This document shows, piece by piece, positions 41,116 through 53,228 of a stretch of 64,000 nucleotides of DNA (position 1 is its first letter; the number at the start of each line of letters is the position of its first letter). Source of the DNA: Arion vulgaris. Its lineage: Eukaryota > Mollusca > Gastropoda > Stylommatophora > Arionidae. Under the pieces are notes generated by a model. That model saw nothing but the letters and a program-made list of their open reading frames with translations. It did no database searches and was not told the DNA's origin. The translations under genes were made by a program, and so were the position numbers. The stretch spans positions 66,580,000 to 66,643,999 of the forward strand of contig CM036754.1 of assembly GCA_020796225.1 (NCBI GenBank), written 5' to 3'.

Positions 41116-42499
41116 TTATTTCATATTAAAAATTTCAAATGGGGATCGCTTGTTGTTTTATACAAGGATATTTTGACAAACATTTGACTTTTTCTACTTG
41201 CATTTCATTAATATCATCCCAATAGTATCACTAGAAACCACATGTAGTCAGGAATTACCATTCTTCATTGATTTCAAATTGTTTTTGATGATTTTTTGTT
41301 GCAAATGTTCACAGAAGAACATTTGTTTTTCATTTCCAATCAGAAATGCTGGTATCTTACGGATATCTTCTCCGTGGGTTGCAATAGTTCTAAACATTTT
41401 TGTTGTCTGTTTGCTGAGATCACTTTAATGTTTTGTTCAAATTTCGTCAAGCACAAACTCATTTGCATTTTTGTAGTCTTCTGAAAATAGCAACCCTTAA
41501 TGAATAATCTCGATGACATAAGAGAGAAAATGATCTCTGGTTAGGATGATGAAATTGAATAGTAATTAACAGTGCAGCAAAACATTGACAGTGTGTTTAT
41601 TTGGGTAGTTAGATAAGAACTACAAAGTAGTTCTTTGTGTGGTAGCCATTTAGTTTTTTCCTTCTTCGTTGTTTAATAAAAGCTTGTTGATTGAAACATT
41701 GGTTTAATCTGTTTAAATGTATTTTATATCATTTAATAATCACATGAACAGAATTCAACCATTACACACTCCAGAGTGCCAGCCGTGTCATTATGAAACA
41801 TTTCAGCACAACCTCTTCACTTGTTAAGCACTAGACGATATCAGGAAAATCCTTCTTCCTCTAAGGCCAGGTAAATGCAACATATTATATGGAACAAAAG
41901 GACAACTTACAACACATGCATATATTATCATACAATCAATAAATAGACAGTGTACAAGTATTACAGGCTTCTGGAAAAAATAATTATCAAACAGGATTTG
42001 AACCACACACCCTTATTTCTTATTGCCTTGCTATACCACAATATAGCATAGGGTCAAAGGACAAGAGCCCAAGCACTACTGGATCATTGAAAAACTTTTC
42101 CCCCTAAAATTCTCGTACGTTTGTCATGTTTTTATTGTTCCCATGTAGCTAGTTCCCAAACATCTTAACAGCACAGTAAGGTTATCACCCAGACAAGTTG
42201 GGTTCGGATCTAGATAACACAGCAAGAGTGTATTTTGTATGAAATTCTTGTCAGTTGTTCTATTTATGCACACAGTAGATTGAAGTGTTTATTTGTATGT
42301 TTGATTGTGTCAATGAATGGAGTGTGCTTACATAGGTGTTACATGCAAGTGGTTGGATTGTATTGTTCAGATGTGAATGTTGTAAGCTCTGATCTTACAT
42401 TTGTTTTCAAGTGTTTGAGATCCTACAATAAATATTAGATTAACTTGACCTCACTTACAATGAGTAGAAATCAGTACATTTGAATAACAAGTATTGTAC

Positions 42500-42690
42500 A
42501 CCAACAAGTAGTCTGGTCAAATGGATTAGAGCACTGGCTCCCATGTGAGAGACCTGGATTCAATCCTGCACGCCAAGTTGTTTTTTTCTGCTGGGGCGTA
42601 AAGAAAATTACTAACTGAACAATTTAGCTGCACTAGCTATGCAGACATTAAATTTCTTAGGCACATATCAGTTATAAGTTGATAAAAAAA
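42500..42690 (+). mobile_element. tRNA-headed SINE, family S3
   Basis: Head TAGTCTGGTCAAATGGATTA with B-box ACCTGGATTCAATCCTGC, then TCTGCTGGGGCGTAAAGAAA and TAAATTTCTTAGGCAC. Confidence 0.75.
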
Positions 42691-43155
42691 ATTGTTATCC
42701 GCCAGTTAAGAAATGATAAATTTCATTCATGGTGGAACTGAATGAAATGTTCTTGGATAAAGACATCACTCAGGAGAAACTAATAAATGTTTGATCTCAT
42801 CTTGCGATTACTTTCAATGTTAAGCTGTTTTAGTATTTATTCTTGTCTATTTTTCTAATTGCTTAGTAATTTAATTTATATTGCTAATTAAAACAGCTGG
42901 TTGTAAGTGGTGGTGTGGTGTATGTAACTTACTGAAATGTTGACATTCTGTGCATGCCTTGTTACAAATATTGAATGTGACTGCATGTTTTGAGATGAAT
43001 CATGTGCTGTTAGTTTCACAGACCATGTGACTCATTTTTAAATGATCATTGACTGCATGTCCAATCATTGTGACTACATACTTTAAGATGAATCAAATGT
43101 ACTTTGTTTCAGACCAATGTGACTGCATGTTTAAATGATCATGTGACTGCATGTT

Positions 43156-43383
43156 TTAACCCTTTCGCTGCTACATACTTTCCGAAGGCTGAGCTAAAAA
43201 TAGCTACTTTTTGTTTCTAGGTCACAAATGGGAATGTACGCCTATAGCAGTGACAGTAGCAATGTGTAACGTGTTTAACACGTCTTTAGCCCAAAGAGGA
43301 GAGATAATAACAAGACGTTTTAATGCATCTTTAGAAGTGAATGGGAAAATGTATATATACGTCCTTAGCAGCTAAAGGGTTAA
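43156..43383. mobile_element. piggyBac-like MITE (family 2)
   Basis: TTAA (43156-43159) and TTAA (43380-43383) flank 220 bp with ends CCCTTTCGCTGCTA and TAGCAGCTAAAGGG. The terminal repeats are imperfect and share CTTTCGCTGC with the element at 54.2 kb. No open frame. Confidence 0.78.
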
Positions 43384-43496
43384 TATGAATCATGTGCTAG
43401 TAGTGTCCCAGATCATGTGACTTCAGACAACTTCTAGGTAGTTTCCACTTCTTTCTGTTGCTTTTGTAGTACTACAATGTTGTGCCTTTATTTTGG

Positions 43497-43757
43497 TGCT
43501 AGTAGCGAGACCGCAGTAGCAAAGTTAATTAACTCGCTTTTTTGCGCATGGTCCAGGTTCAATTCCACAGTGGACATGGAATATTTTTCCGGCCGTGACG
43601 GCTCAGGTTGAGCCAGCCTACATTGGGTACCAGGAAAAGCACTGGAAAGTAAATGTGGCTGGCATGATGTTGACCACATTGCCCATCGTGTGCTGACGGT
43701 CAATACAAAATATTGGTCTGACGCCATATTACCTAATATACCTTGTGGTATAAAAAG
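43497..43757 (+). mobile_element. tRNA-headed SINE, family S2 (best dispersed copy)
   Basis: B-box CCAGGTTCAATTCCACAG, then GACGGCTCAGGTTGAGCCAG, GGCTGGCATGATGTTGACCA and an ATACCTTGTGGTATAAAAAG end. Confidence 0.78.
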
Positions 43758-43844
43758 GGTTCTTTTGTTTTTTTAAACCAGTAGCGTAGCTCATTCTGTA
43801 GATTCAGTTCATTCCTGTGTGACTTCATTGCATTTTTTAAATAT

Positions 43845-43960
43845 ACGATTTATGTGTGTGTGTGTATATATATATACAAAAAAAAAAAATACACACACAC
43901 ACACACACCATAAATCTATATTTAAATCGTGTATATATATATATATATATACCCTTGTGT
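43845..43960. repeat. Inverted TG/CA and TA microsatellite cluster
   Basis: ATACGATTTATGTGTGTGTG then a TA run and poly(A), followed by CACACACACACACCATAAAT and TTTAAATCGTGTATATATAT. The two sides are roughly reverse complementary. Confidence 0.75.
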
Positions 43961-44099
43961 GTGAGTGTGTAATTTGATTTTGTTTTTAAGTTCCTTATTT
44001 TTGTATCATTTTATTGATACCATGCCAGATTGGATTTTGAAAACTTTCAATATTTTGTTTCTTCATTTTTATAAATTATGTGATGTCAAGGAGTCATTT

Positions 44100-44225
44100 A
44101 AAAATCCCCCCTGAATTCAGACGTGCTAATATTGCACCTCTGACTGATTTGTGTGCAAGGGCTTGCTTTCCTTATCAATGTCCATTACGTTCTTCAGGAA
44201 AGCCTTACTCTGACTTCTGAGGTAC
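44100..44225 (+). repeat. R3 interspersed repeat copy
   Basis: Diverged copy with GAATTCAGACGTGCTAAT, GCTTGCTTTCCTTATCAATG and TACTCTGACTTCTGAGG. Confidence 0.65.
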
Positions 44226-45466
44226 TTGTAATTTAGATCCCCAAGTAAAGGATCATGAAACCTTGCGCAACATTAAAAATGTTTGTGGCCTCAAACCTGG
44301 GATTAGCACGGCACATGGTTACTAGTGAAGTGTGTTATCTACTTCACTATCGGCTCCCAGGGGAGTCATTGAAAGACAAATATGAGACATATCAAATATT
44401 GATATGTGACGAGAAATGATACTGTTAAAACAATACTAGAAGAAAAGATTGAATACCTCGGCTGTAAGTAGGAAGCGTTCATGAAGTGACCATGTCGCAG
44501 TGTACCAACATGACAAGAACATATTAGGGAATCTGTTTATACAAAACTGAATGTGACATCTTGAATTGAATGTTTGGTGGTATTTGATATCATCAGACGT
44601 CTTGTTTGTTGATCTGTCTTCAAGACATCAGTTTCTTTGACTTGTTCTACATTAAAGACCGTGTTGGTAGTCTGTGTCTAACTCCAGGAGTCAAAGGGAG
44701 ACATGCTTGTGTACAGCAGAATGATTGATAACAGAGGGGTGATGTGATCTGAGAGTGACAGAAGCAATGTTAGAATGCCAGAGACTGAGATGAATTCTGT
44801 GCTGAAGTAATGTGTATATGATTGTATCATGACTGTTATTATTCATCAACCAGTTATGTTATTTTGTAAATACTATTTTGTCAAAGTAAATCAAATGAAA
44901 GCTGTGTACGTTATTTGAACTAATAACAATTCTGATAGAACAAGTTAAATATTACTTCTATTTAGCTTGCCAGAACTTCATATTTAGTTAAAAACTATAG
45001 CTTTCGTTAACAAACTAACCTTTTTGGCTGTAACACAATTTTGATTTGGCTTGTACATGAAAAAGTTGGATTTCCTCTCTCCACACTTGTTCCTGGATTC
45101 CCAAATTGTGGGAGAATGAATAGAACCACTGTCATATAGGATTCTGTAGCTTGTCCTTGTAGAGCTTTGTCGCCTAACAATATTCATTCGGACATGGTGT
45201 TCTACTACTGTTGCTGTCATGTTCAGGTGATCATATCTTGTATCCATCTGCCTCTCTGCATAATTTGTCTTTTTCAAACCATTGTTAATCCTCATTCCTG
45301 CTGCTTTGTATTTGCCCATTCTTACAACATTTTGTTAAATAGCAGGAATATTCTACTCTCTTTATTATTAACACATTTTCCTTCATTTTTGCTATTTGTA
45401 TTGTGGTTTCATATAACATTTTATATATGCTTTAATTTTTCTCATCGTTTATCATGTGCTGGATAG

Positions 45467-45610
45467 ATGTGAGTAATGGAGCAACTCTGATTCATACCCC
45501 TTCAGCCGGACACAAGCGAGCAACATATGTCCCAACAACTTGCCCAGAGCACACTTCCAAAGAGAATGATTTGATCGATCCTCAGGAACATGCTGTGACA
45601 GTCTTGTAGT
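45467..45610 (+). CDS. Possible alternative terminal exon (47 codons)
   Basis: A pyrimidine-rich tract and an ag at 45465-45466 precede an open frame beginning DVSNGATLIHTPSAGHKRAT and ending EHAVTVL before TAG. Codon use looks coding and there is no obvious repeat. It would need an upstream exon ending in phase 1. A GT two codons before the end of the CLUH acidic tail (AATG|gtgtca) would fit but is a weak donor. No AATAAA was seen shortly downstream. It could be an alternative CLUH tail, an exon of another gene, or chance. Confidence 0.25.
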
Positions 45611-45826
45611 GATGACTGCCTGATTTATTCCTACAAAAAAGTCAGTTTGCCATCTTTAACAACTGTGATGATGTTCAACTAATTCAGAACACTCCCAGAG
45701 ATGATTGCCGTGTGCTAGGAATATTGCAGTAACCAACTGTTGACTTATAGCTTGAGTTGGGGAGCCTATACAAACTCCTAGCATTATACACTCTGGCACT
45801 AGCTTTGAAGTCTATTGCGATCAGCT

Positions 45827-46055
45827 CTCTGTGGCTAAGCCTTTGCCTTGTGTTCCGAAGGTTGTGGATTCGAATCTGGGCCGCACTGTTCTGAGGTGTA
45901 TATTTCCAGAGACCCCTAGTATTGTTGCTGGGACTCCGTAGTTCGTGTTTTGTGCAATACTCTCTTGTTAGGTGGCATGCCATTTCTGTGGAGAAGGGCT
46001 GAGCCATGTGGGATAAAATCCGGTGCAATGAAGTCAATCCTTTGGCTCTAGACCC
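45827..46055 (+). mobile_element. tRNA-headed SINE, family S1 (best dispersed copy)
   Basis: Head CTCTGTGGCTAAGCCTTTGC with B-box GGATTCGAATCTGG, then AGACCCCTAGTATTGTTGCT, GGTGGCATGCCATTTCTGTG and GTGCAATGAAGTCAATCC. Outside the array, so it shows S1 is a true dispersed family. Confidence 0.82.
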
Positions 46056-46474
46056 GTTAGAAGCTCTAAACAGAGAGAGCTACTTAGGGAAAACATACTT
46101 TCATGGTGTTAACAGCAACCCTTTGTAACCAAGTGCCAAAGTGATCTTTTATTTATTTATGGTTCAGTAGAAACATACACCATATATAGATGCAGTATCA
46201 TACACAATGGATAGGTGTGCAGTAACTCAGCAGCAGCACGTGACATTACAGTATTGATGTCCTGTCATCTGCATGGTTGACATGCACAAAATCAACAACC
46301 ACATACATGATTATGCCAATATAACACTTGTTAGAAATAGCAAGCCCTTGACATGAGAAGGGTTTAATCATCTCCTAGCAACAAACAATGACTCATTTTT
46401 ATAGCAGCGAGATATTCATAGAAACTGTTGTCCAGGTGCAACCTGACATCTGTTCTGCCCCATCTATGATGCCT

Positions 46475-46790
46475 TCTACACTTGTAAAGTTTCATTCACA
46501 CTGCTCAACATGATAGTGAATAGCTATGATACCTTGCAAAGTTTCATTCACACTGCTCAACATGATAGTGAATAGCTATGATACCTTGTATACTTGTAAA
46601 GTTTCATTCACACTGCTCTACATGATAGTGAATAGCTATGATACCTTGCAAAGTTTCATTCACACTGCTCTACATGATAGTTAATAGCTATGATACCTTG
46701 CAAAGTTTCATTCACACTGCTCTACATGATAGTTAATAGCTATGATACCTTGCAAAGTTTCATTCACGCTGCTCTACATGATAGTGATTG
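46475..46790 (+). repeat. Tandem repeat, unit about 47-57 bp
   Basis: Six units with CAAAGTTTCATTCACACTGC, ACATGATAGTGAATAGCTAT and GATACCTTG. Confidence 0.9.
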
Positions 46791-47074
46791 TATCCACAAT
46801 GTGAACTTGTAGTAACCTTGTATCAATAGTAAAATTATGTTTGCATTTCTGCCTTATTCATGTAATAATATTGTTTCTCACCATGCATGTATTTTTACCC
46901 ATCCACCTTTGTTTGTTGTTTAGATTAGACATTCCAAGTGAGCTGCATGCAGTATAGTGCCACATAAAATGGCCAAAACATAAATAAGTTTTAAAAAATA
47001 AAAATAATTAAAAAATTGTGCATCTATTTTGCTCAGCAAAAATAACTCAGTATTAAGACTGATAGTGTGTGTGT

Positions 47075-47083
47075 AGTCTTTGA

Positions 47084-47123
<40 letters not shown>

Positions 47124-47275
47124 GTAGAAGATATTGCATGCTTCGTGATTGCAATCAAGATTAAATGTATATTGTGTGTGTATGTTGTCTTTGATGTGTG
47201 TATATATAATAATGTCGAAGATATTGCATGCTTCACTATTGCAATCCAGATTAAATGTGTGGTGTGTGATGATTA
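47075..47275. repeat. Microsatellite-linked tandem duplication
   Basis: TG and TA runs, then GAAGATATTGCATGCTTC and TTGCAATCAAGATTAAATGT, which recur about 75 bp later. Confidence 0.75.
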
Positions 47276-47299
47276 AATTAATGTACTGTATCAGTAGTT

Positions 47300-47440
47300 G
47301 CATCTTCTTCTTGCGTTCGCCTTCTAGAAATTCAGGTGTAGCCAGGGCAGTAGTGTTTCAGATTTTTGCGTGAATGCCTGCTTTCCTTTTTTAATCATTG
47401 TCCCCCGCTATACTGGTGTGCCTTCATCGACTTTAGAGGT
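47300..47440 (+). repeat. R3 interspersed repeat copy
   Basis: Copy with TTCTTCTTGCGTTCGCC, TTCAGGTGTAGCCAGGGC, TTTTTGCGTGAATGCCTGCT and CCCCGCTATACTGGTG. Confidence 0.7.
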
Positions 47441-47659
47441 ATCAGTAGTTTAAAACAGCTATGATACAGTGGATATGATATCATTGCAACACTTGAGAAT
47501 GGTAATGATGATGCTATCAGATTGACAGCTCCAAGTACTTTGTCACAAGAAAAATACATTAACAATTGGGAAACACAACACCCTATCCACCTGACAAATA
47601 CACATATTACCTGTCCAACTGTTGCAATCTTGAGATACCACCACACAGGAATCGGTCTC

Positions 47660-48105
47660 TCTTTCCTTGTAGATACCAGCATGCCCACAGTTCTCTCAAT
47701 GTCCAGTCTTCTCTTCCTTGTAGATACCAGCATGCCCACAGTTCTCTCAATGTCGGTCTTCTCTTTCCTTGTAGATACCAGCATGCCCACAGTTCTCTCA
47801 ATGTCGGTCTTCTCTTTCCTTGTAGATACCAGCATGCCCACAGTTCTCTCAATGTTGGTCTTCTTTCCTTGTAGATACCAGCATGCCCACAGTTCTCTCA
47901 ATTGTTCGCATGCCGTTCTCTCTCTTCCTTGTAGATACCAGCATGCCCATTCTCTCAGTTGCTCTTTTCCTTGAATAGCATGCCCCAGTCTCTCAATGTC
48001 TTCTCTTCCTTGTAGATTCCAGCATGCCCACAGTTCTCCCCAATGTCGGTCTTCTCTTTCCTTGTAGATACCAGCATGCCCACAGTTCTCTCAATGCCGT
48101 CTCAT
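47660..48105 (+). repeat. 51-bp minisatellite
   Basis: Units of CCTTGTAGATACCAGCATGC then CCACAGTTCTCTCAATGTCG start at regular 51-bp steps (47669, 47720, 47771, 47822), then become irregular. Because 51 is a multiple of 3, the array stays open in several frames on both strands; these are not genes. Confidence 0.92.
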
Positions 48106-48289
48106 TCATTATTGAGTGTATTCTTAAAACATGATAAATTCAAGTCTAAAACCAGTCACTTGTGATGGTAGTTGAGCAGTAGTCTTACCCAGTGCTCTGA
48201 TACAACTGCTACACATTTTATACGTTTTTATGAAGTTTCTCAATGGTAATTTTAAACTGTTAGAAAATGACTAAAGGTATACAAAGTTG

Positions 48290-48545
48290 AATGCATTTGC
48301 AACCAAGTGGTTACCGGAGCCCAAATTTGGGGTGTCAAGAATCGAACCACTTATCTGCCACGCATGTCGTAAGAGGCGACTATGGAGGTTTGGCTGAAAT
48401 CGGATGCATGTGTCCTAAACATGTAGAATTCTATGCATTTAGGGGCCTACCAAACCAATGTGCAACGTATACATGTTCTTGGCAAAGATCAAATATATCA
48501 CAAAGAGTGATTCAAATTGGTCGTAAAAAACGAACGCAAAGAAGA
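48290..48545 (-). repeat. R2 interspersed repeat, full copy (reverse)
   Basis: Reverse copy from AAGTGGTTACCGGAGCCCAA through CGCATGTCGTAAGAGGCGAC, GGCCTACCAAACCAATGTGC and GTTCTTGGCAAAGATCAAAT to AACGAACGCAAAGAAGAAG. It directly abuts the LINE 3' fragment at 48545. Confidence 0.8.
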
Positions 48546-48900
48546 AGAAATGCATTTGAAAATGTCTCGAAAAATAATGAACATAAAATGGGATGATTTC
48601 AGAAGTGATGAAATCAGAGAAATGTCTGATCAACCACTAGTAACAACTGTTATAAGATGGAGATATGTTGGACATGCCTTGAGAAGAAATAAACGAATAT
48701 CAAAGCAAGCATTGACAGTGGAGGCAAGGGGTTCAAGAAAGAGAATCCCCTAGGAAACCCTGAATTGAACTTTGCTGAGAGAGGCAAGAAATATCGGACT
48801 CAATTACATGGAAGAGATTGAACAAGTTGCCCAGGATAGAACAGTATGGATAAATTGTTTGCAGACCCTATTTAACATAATATTACAAGAAGAATATATA
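48545..48900 (+). mobile_element. LINE RT C-terminal fragment with 3' end
   Basis: The frame reads WDDFRSDEIREMSDQPLVTT then VIRWRYVGHALRRNKRISKQ and ALTVEARGSRKRIP. After a stop and frame breaks it reads MEEIEQVAQDRTVWINCLQT. It ends near a short TA run. Homologous tails occur at 30.9 kb and, reversed, at 63.1 kb. Confidence 0.8.
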
Positions 48901-49141
48901 TATATATTAAAAGAATCATTGTGGTCTGCTTTCTTCTTGCCTTAACAGACTAAACAAATCAAGGAAGGAAACTATTGAAACATGTAGCAACTTAAGAAGC
49001 TCATGAAGTATTGTTAGCTGAACTGAGTTTGTAACTATCGATGGCAATGATAGATAAAATACATATGGTTTTCTTCTCATCTGCTGTTTACCTCACATGA
49101 ATATCAGGAGCTTTTGTGTCTGCTTTATCTTCTGCTATCAA

Positions 49142-49740
49142 CTTCTGCTATGAGACTACTCCGGTGTGTGTCATAAACAGAGCGGTACCCCAGTTTCTTT
49201 TGTAGGGTTGTTTCTGTTGGCCACATTTCCATTCTCACACTGCTCATGCTGGGGCAGTCTTGCAGGATGTGCTCTAGTGACTGCTTTGATGCTCCACAAG
49301 TGCAGACAGCTGAAACCCATACTATGGAGGCATGTTCTGAGACTGCATTGTCCCGTTCTCAATCTGAAGACTGCATTTTTCTGTTTAGTATATTTATACT
49401 GTTGTGCCTTGGGTTGTATTCTCCGTTTGTTTTCATCCACATAATTTTTCTGGATTGTTGTGCTTTATCTAATGCATCTTATAAACTGATAATTTCTCTT
49501 AAGCTTGGTCTTGTCATATCTGCATCTTTTTACATGGTCTTCCAGTTGTTATATAGTCATCTCTTTCTGTGTGGCTCTGGCTCTCTGTGACAGATAATAT
49601 ACTAGGACATTCTTGTAAGATGTCTAAACTATTTGATCTGTTGTTCGTGAATAAATTTCATAACTGGGTTTCATTGCTAGTCTTGACTAGTGATAGTAAC
49701 ATGCTTACATTATTGATATTTGTATGGTGTGTACAAGGCT
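49142..49740 (-). mobile_element. LINE RNase-H-end fragment (reverse)
   Basis: The - strand reads FRLRTGQCSLRTCLHSMG then PARLPQHEQCEN, the same family as the insert at 32.2 kb. Its 3' end (ACTTCTG on the + strand) matches that insert's edge. The upstream part (49470-49740) is unclear but shared with 15.4 kb. Confidence 0.72.
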
Positions 49741-49744
49741 TCTA

Positions 49745-49970
49745 CAAAGGCTCCATGTCACCCACTTGTTAACCACTTTGTGATTTGTATGTGATCTGAG
49801 CCTAAGAGCAATTGTGCCAGTTATGCGCCACTGATTTTTGCAATGCTTTTTATATACACTAGAGTAGCTTCCCTATGTCTCTTATCTCAGCTGTCTCTTA
49901 CGACATGCCTTGTAGGTCGCAGTGTTACTATTCTTTGCTCCCCATGTAGACCCCGGCATCACAAGGCTGA
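49745..49970 (+). repeat. R1 interspersed repeat copy
   Basis: Shows CTCCATGTCACCCACTTGTT, GTGATCTGAGCCTAAGAGCA and CTTACGACATGCCTTGTAGG. It directly follows the LINE fragment ending at about 49740. Confidence 0.75.
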
Positions 49971-51181
49971 TGTGATTCATATTTGTTCATATATTTGTCA
50001 TCTCTTAAAATGGATGTTGTGGGAGCACTGGTGAGGATAAATTAGACCAATCTGTTAATAAAATGGATCTTCATAGTTTGTCTGTCTGTTCAGTATTTTT
50101 CAGAACTGATAGTGAGCAGCCTTTTATCAAGGTGAACAATTTCCTGTTAGCTTGTGTCTTAGTGAGACACAGTTCCAAGTCTGCGTCACGAGTTTGTGCG
50201 TCCACTTTACAGTGCTTCCAAAACTGTCATATTATGTACATTATAAAAAGTCATTGACTCGTAAAGCAGCGCCCTGTCAGCAAAAATCAGGTACAGATCA
50301 CAAAACAGTAACTAATCGTATATGCTGTGTGGTTAGTTCTAGTTTACATGCTAGAATTGAAACCAGTTCAAACAATTAAGGGTATATCATCATCATTTGT
50401 CTCAGAAGACAATAGGGTTTACGTCACATATTTTTTTCTATGGTAGATCACATCTGTTGTCACTGCAATGGCATATTCTGGAGTCACAAGTGAAACTGGA
50501 GCAGATTCATAGGATGCTCGCTCTGCGCTCTCATTTGCTTTCATATGTGATGGTATTTCTCTTCTTTTTGAGCCATCCCTCACTCCAGCTCGCCATGCCT
50601 GCCTGTCATTGGCCAAACCTCTCCCAATTTTCTTTGTCTATGTTGCATGAAGTTAGATCACAGTGTCAACTGAAGCATAGTAATGGGCACCCATGCTATC
50701 GAGTGCGAGTTGGCAGTATAGAATCTTTTGGGATCCTACCATTGTTCGTGCGGAACATATGTCCAAGCAACCTCATCGTTATCGACTACGCAAGGTGCAC
50801 ATGCTTGGAATGCCAGGACCAGGTATTAAAGATGTGATCTTGCCATCTGATGTTGTATATTTACATGAGGACAATGTTTGAGTATATAAGCTACATATAG
50901 AATGAGACCAGATACTTTTCTCATGTGTTAACCTATTGTGATAAATTAGTAATATGAAACTTGCTAGTACGATATCAAACCATCTCATTATATATTCCAT
51001 AGACTGATGATCATCTTGTGACATGAATTTTGTAGATTTTTGTTTGTTTGTCGAGTGGTAACAAACTATATATGTTAGTATATTTGTGTATATAGTCTTG
51101 CATTTTGTTTCATACCTTTTACATCAATAACATTAACCAGAGAAGTGTATTTTTGTAGAAACTTGACTGACTAATGTTGAC

Positions 51182-51252
<71 letters not shown>
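51182..51252. repeat. (TA)n microsatellite
   Basis: About 70 bp of TA dinucleotide; the Tyr/Ile-rich frames across it are artefacts. Confidence 0.95.
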
Positions 51253-51257
<5 letters not shown>

Positions 51258-51959
51258 TAATTGTGAGAGATACAGCCCACATATTGTATGCATAAATATG
51301 TATCCAACCAGCATTAGGAAATAGATGTGCCATATCTTCAGTTATATATCTTGACTGATGACTGCTGTCACTACAGTTTCTTGTATTCTTCTGTGATCAG
51401 CTTCCTATGCTCAGAAGTCTCCTCAAATTGTTTCAGTTTGGAATATCTTCATTGCACTCCGAGTATGTCCATAGTTGCTCCGATCTCCTTCGCAATATAT
51501 CCAACAGCGTACAGTGACTCACCATACCAGTTTGATTGATGAGCCTACTCATATACCTGTTATGCTGTTCTTTTCTGGCCACGCCAATCTTCAATCCCAT
51601 CACTTTGTAATCTAGTAGTTGACATGGATTGGTTTAAGTGAAAATACTCTTTTTGGCCACACTGTATGAGGGTGTTCAGAATGTCAGCTATATCCATTGG
51701 CTGAGCCCCCTGATATGGTGGCAGAGCCAGCCTGTCTGCTCTCTCAAATTACTATAACAATCTACCTTATGCCTAGAGAAATGAGTTCCATATCAGTGAT
51801 GGTCACTGAAACCCAAAAACTGTGTAGATACTTAGTATATTATGTTCACATTTTATTACTGGATATTCTTACTTAGAATGACAAGTTCCATCAGTTATTT
51901 TCGTCAGTTCTTGCATCTAACATTGCCAGCACAGACATCAGAGGTATGAAGAGTACTTC

Positions 51960-52195
51960 TGCTTGTTCGTTACGAGCAATTTTAATCACTCTTTGTAATA
52001 GGTTTGATCTTTGCCAAACGATATACGTGCACATTGGTTTGGTAGGCCCCTAAACGCATAGACTTCTACACGTTTAGGAGGCATGCATCAGATTTCAGCC
52101 AAACCTCCTTAGTCGCCTTTACGACATGCGTGGCAGGTAAGTGGTTCTATTCTTTACACCTCAAATTTGGGCCCTAGTAACCACTCAGGCGAAGA
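51960..52195 (+). repeat. R2 interspersed repeat copy
   Basis: Contains AATCACTCTTTGTAATAGGT, TTGGTTTGGTAGGCCCCTAA, GATTTCAGCCAAACCTCCTT, ACGACATGCGTGGCAGGTAA and AATTTGGGCCC. Confidence 0.8.
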
Positions 52196-53228
52196 GTACT
52201 ACTATTCTGGTTTTTTCCCAGCCAAGTATGTTTGCCAGGCAAGTTTTAATAGGGATCAGGATGTGCCAATACATCGATGGATCCAACATCCATATTTATT
52301 GAAGTTTCTCTTGACTGAGGTTTCTGTATGGTTACCTCCTCACCCAGGTAGTCCAGTCCTATTAGACTGCAGGGGACTGGTATATTGCTATCAGCTGTTC
52401 CTGAGAGTAGCGTTGCTAGTAGAATCTGAGTACCTGATCCAATAATTGAAACTGTTTCAAGAAATGATTATTTTGGTTTCAGATATTTTCCCTCTTTTAA
52501 AAAAAAAAAAAATAAATAAAGATGAGATTTACAGCAACACTTACTTTCTCTTTCCTGAATTCAGTCATGAGTTACTCCCCCTTTCCATGAATTCAGTCAA
52601 GAGTTGGTAGCATAAATGCACTGTAAGAATAATAAAAAAGTGTGGTTGTGTAGCCATGCTCTTGTTGAAATGGATTCAGTGTTATCTCCTTCAATCCTAA
52701 TGTAAAGAACATTTGTTGTGTGTTGGAGTTTATATCTAGGGTGCAGCTTTTGACACAACACATTCATTTTCAGCAATTTTGTTTGGGCCACCACTAGAAG
52801 TAGGGTCTTGGTTAACTTCTGGTTCACAGACTCCTTCACTTCCTCTTCAGCACCATCATCCTGATAATCTGTGCAGTCATCTGGTACCATACACAGTATA
52901 ATCAGGTCATCATAGACACAAAATATTGTCAATACTCAAGTGATTATATTGTTGTGAAATGACTCTTCCAGTCAAAGTTTGTTTATATATTGTGGCTGAC
53001 CTGGTTCAATCATGTCCTGGTCTCTATGTTTGACATTTTACACACTCAGTAAGCATGTCCCTTATGGAACTTTGACATGTCCATTTGCAATCATATCATT
53101 GGCCTTCCACTCTTTCCTGGTACATAACCTTTCCATGATTCTCCAACATTTTGTGATTGTCCGATCTTCAATTCTTGTATTATGGAGATTGTTTCTGTTC
53201 TGTGTCCATGATATCTGAAGGATTCTTC

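Larger units (their letters stand above)
38810..41880. repeat. Segmental duplication, copy B (carries the real exon)
   Basis: Partner of 35220-37650 in the same order and orientation. It carries the intact last CLUH exon and its poly(A) signal. Confidence 0.8.
41885..45460. other. Region without recognised coding exons
   Basis: Holds SINE S3 (42.5 kb), a piggyBac-like MITE (43.16 kb), SINE S2 (43.5 kb), microsatellites and an R3 copy. The remaining sequence shows nothing I recognise. Confidence 0.5.
50000..53225. other. Region without recognised coding exons
   Basis: 50400-50880 has a CpG- and GC-richer stretch that may be part of an unrecognised repeat (AGATCACATCTGTTGTCACT resembles 63.7 kb). 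The rest holds a TA run and an R2 copy (51.96 kb). No exon was convincing. Confidence 0.4.

Noticed and set aside
46920..47303. 127-codon - strand frame
   Set aside because: Runs through TA/TG microsatellites and a local duplication; no domain.
47395..47974. Open frames of 168 and 150 codons on both strands with a repeated 17-residue peptide
   Set aside because: They are created by the 51-bp minisatellite, whose length is a multiple of 3; three frames stay open at once.
50397..50837. 146-codon + strand frame
   Set aside because: No recognisable domain; part of the stretch resembles a repeat also seen near 63.7 kb.
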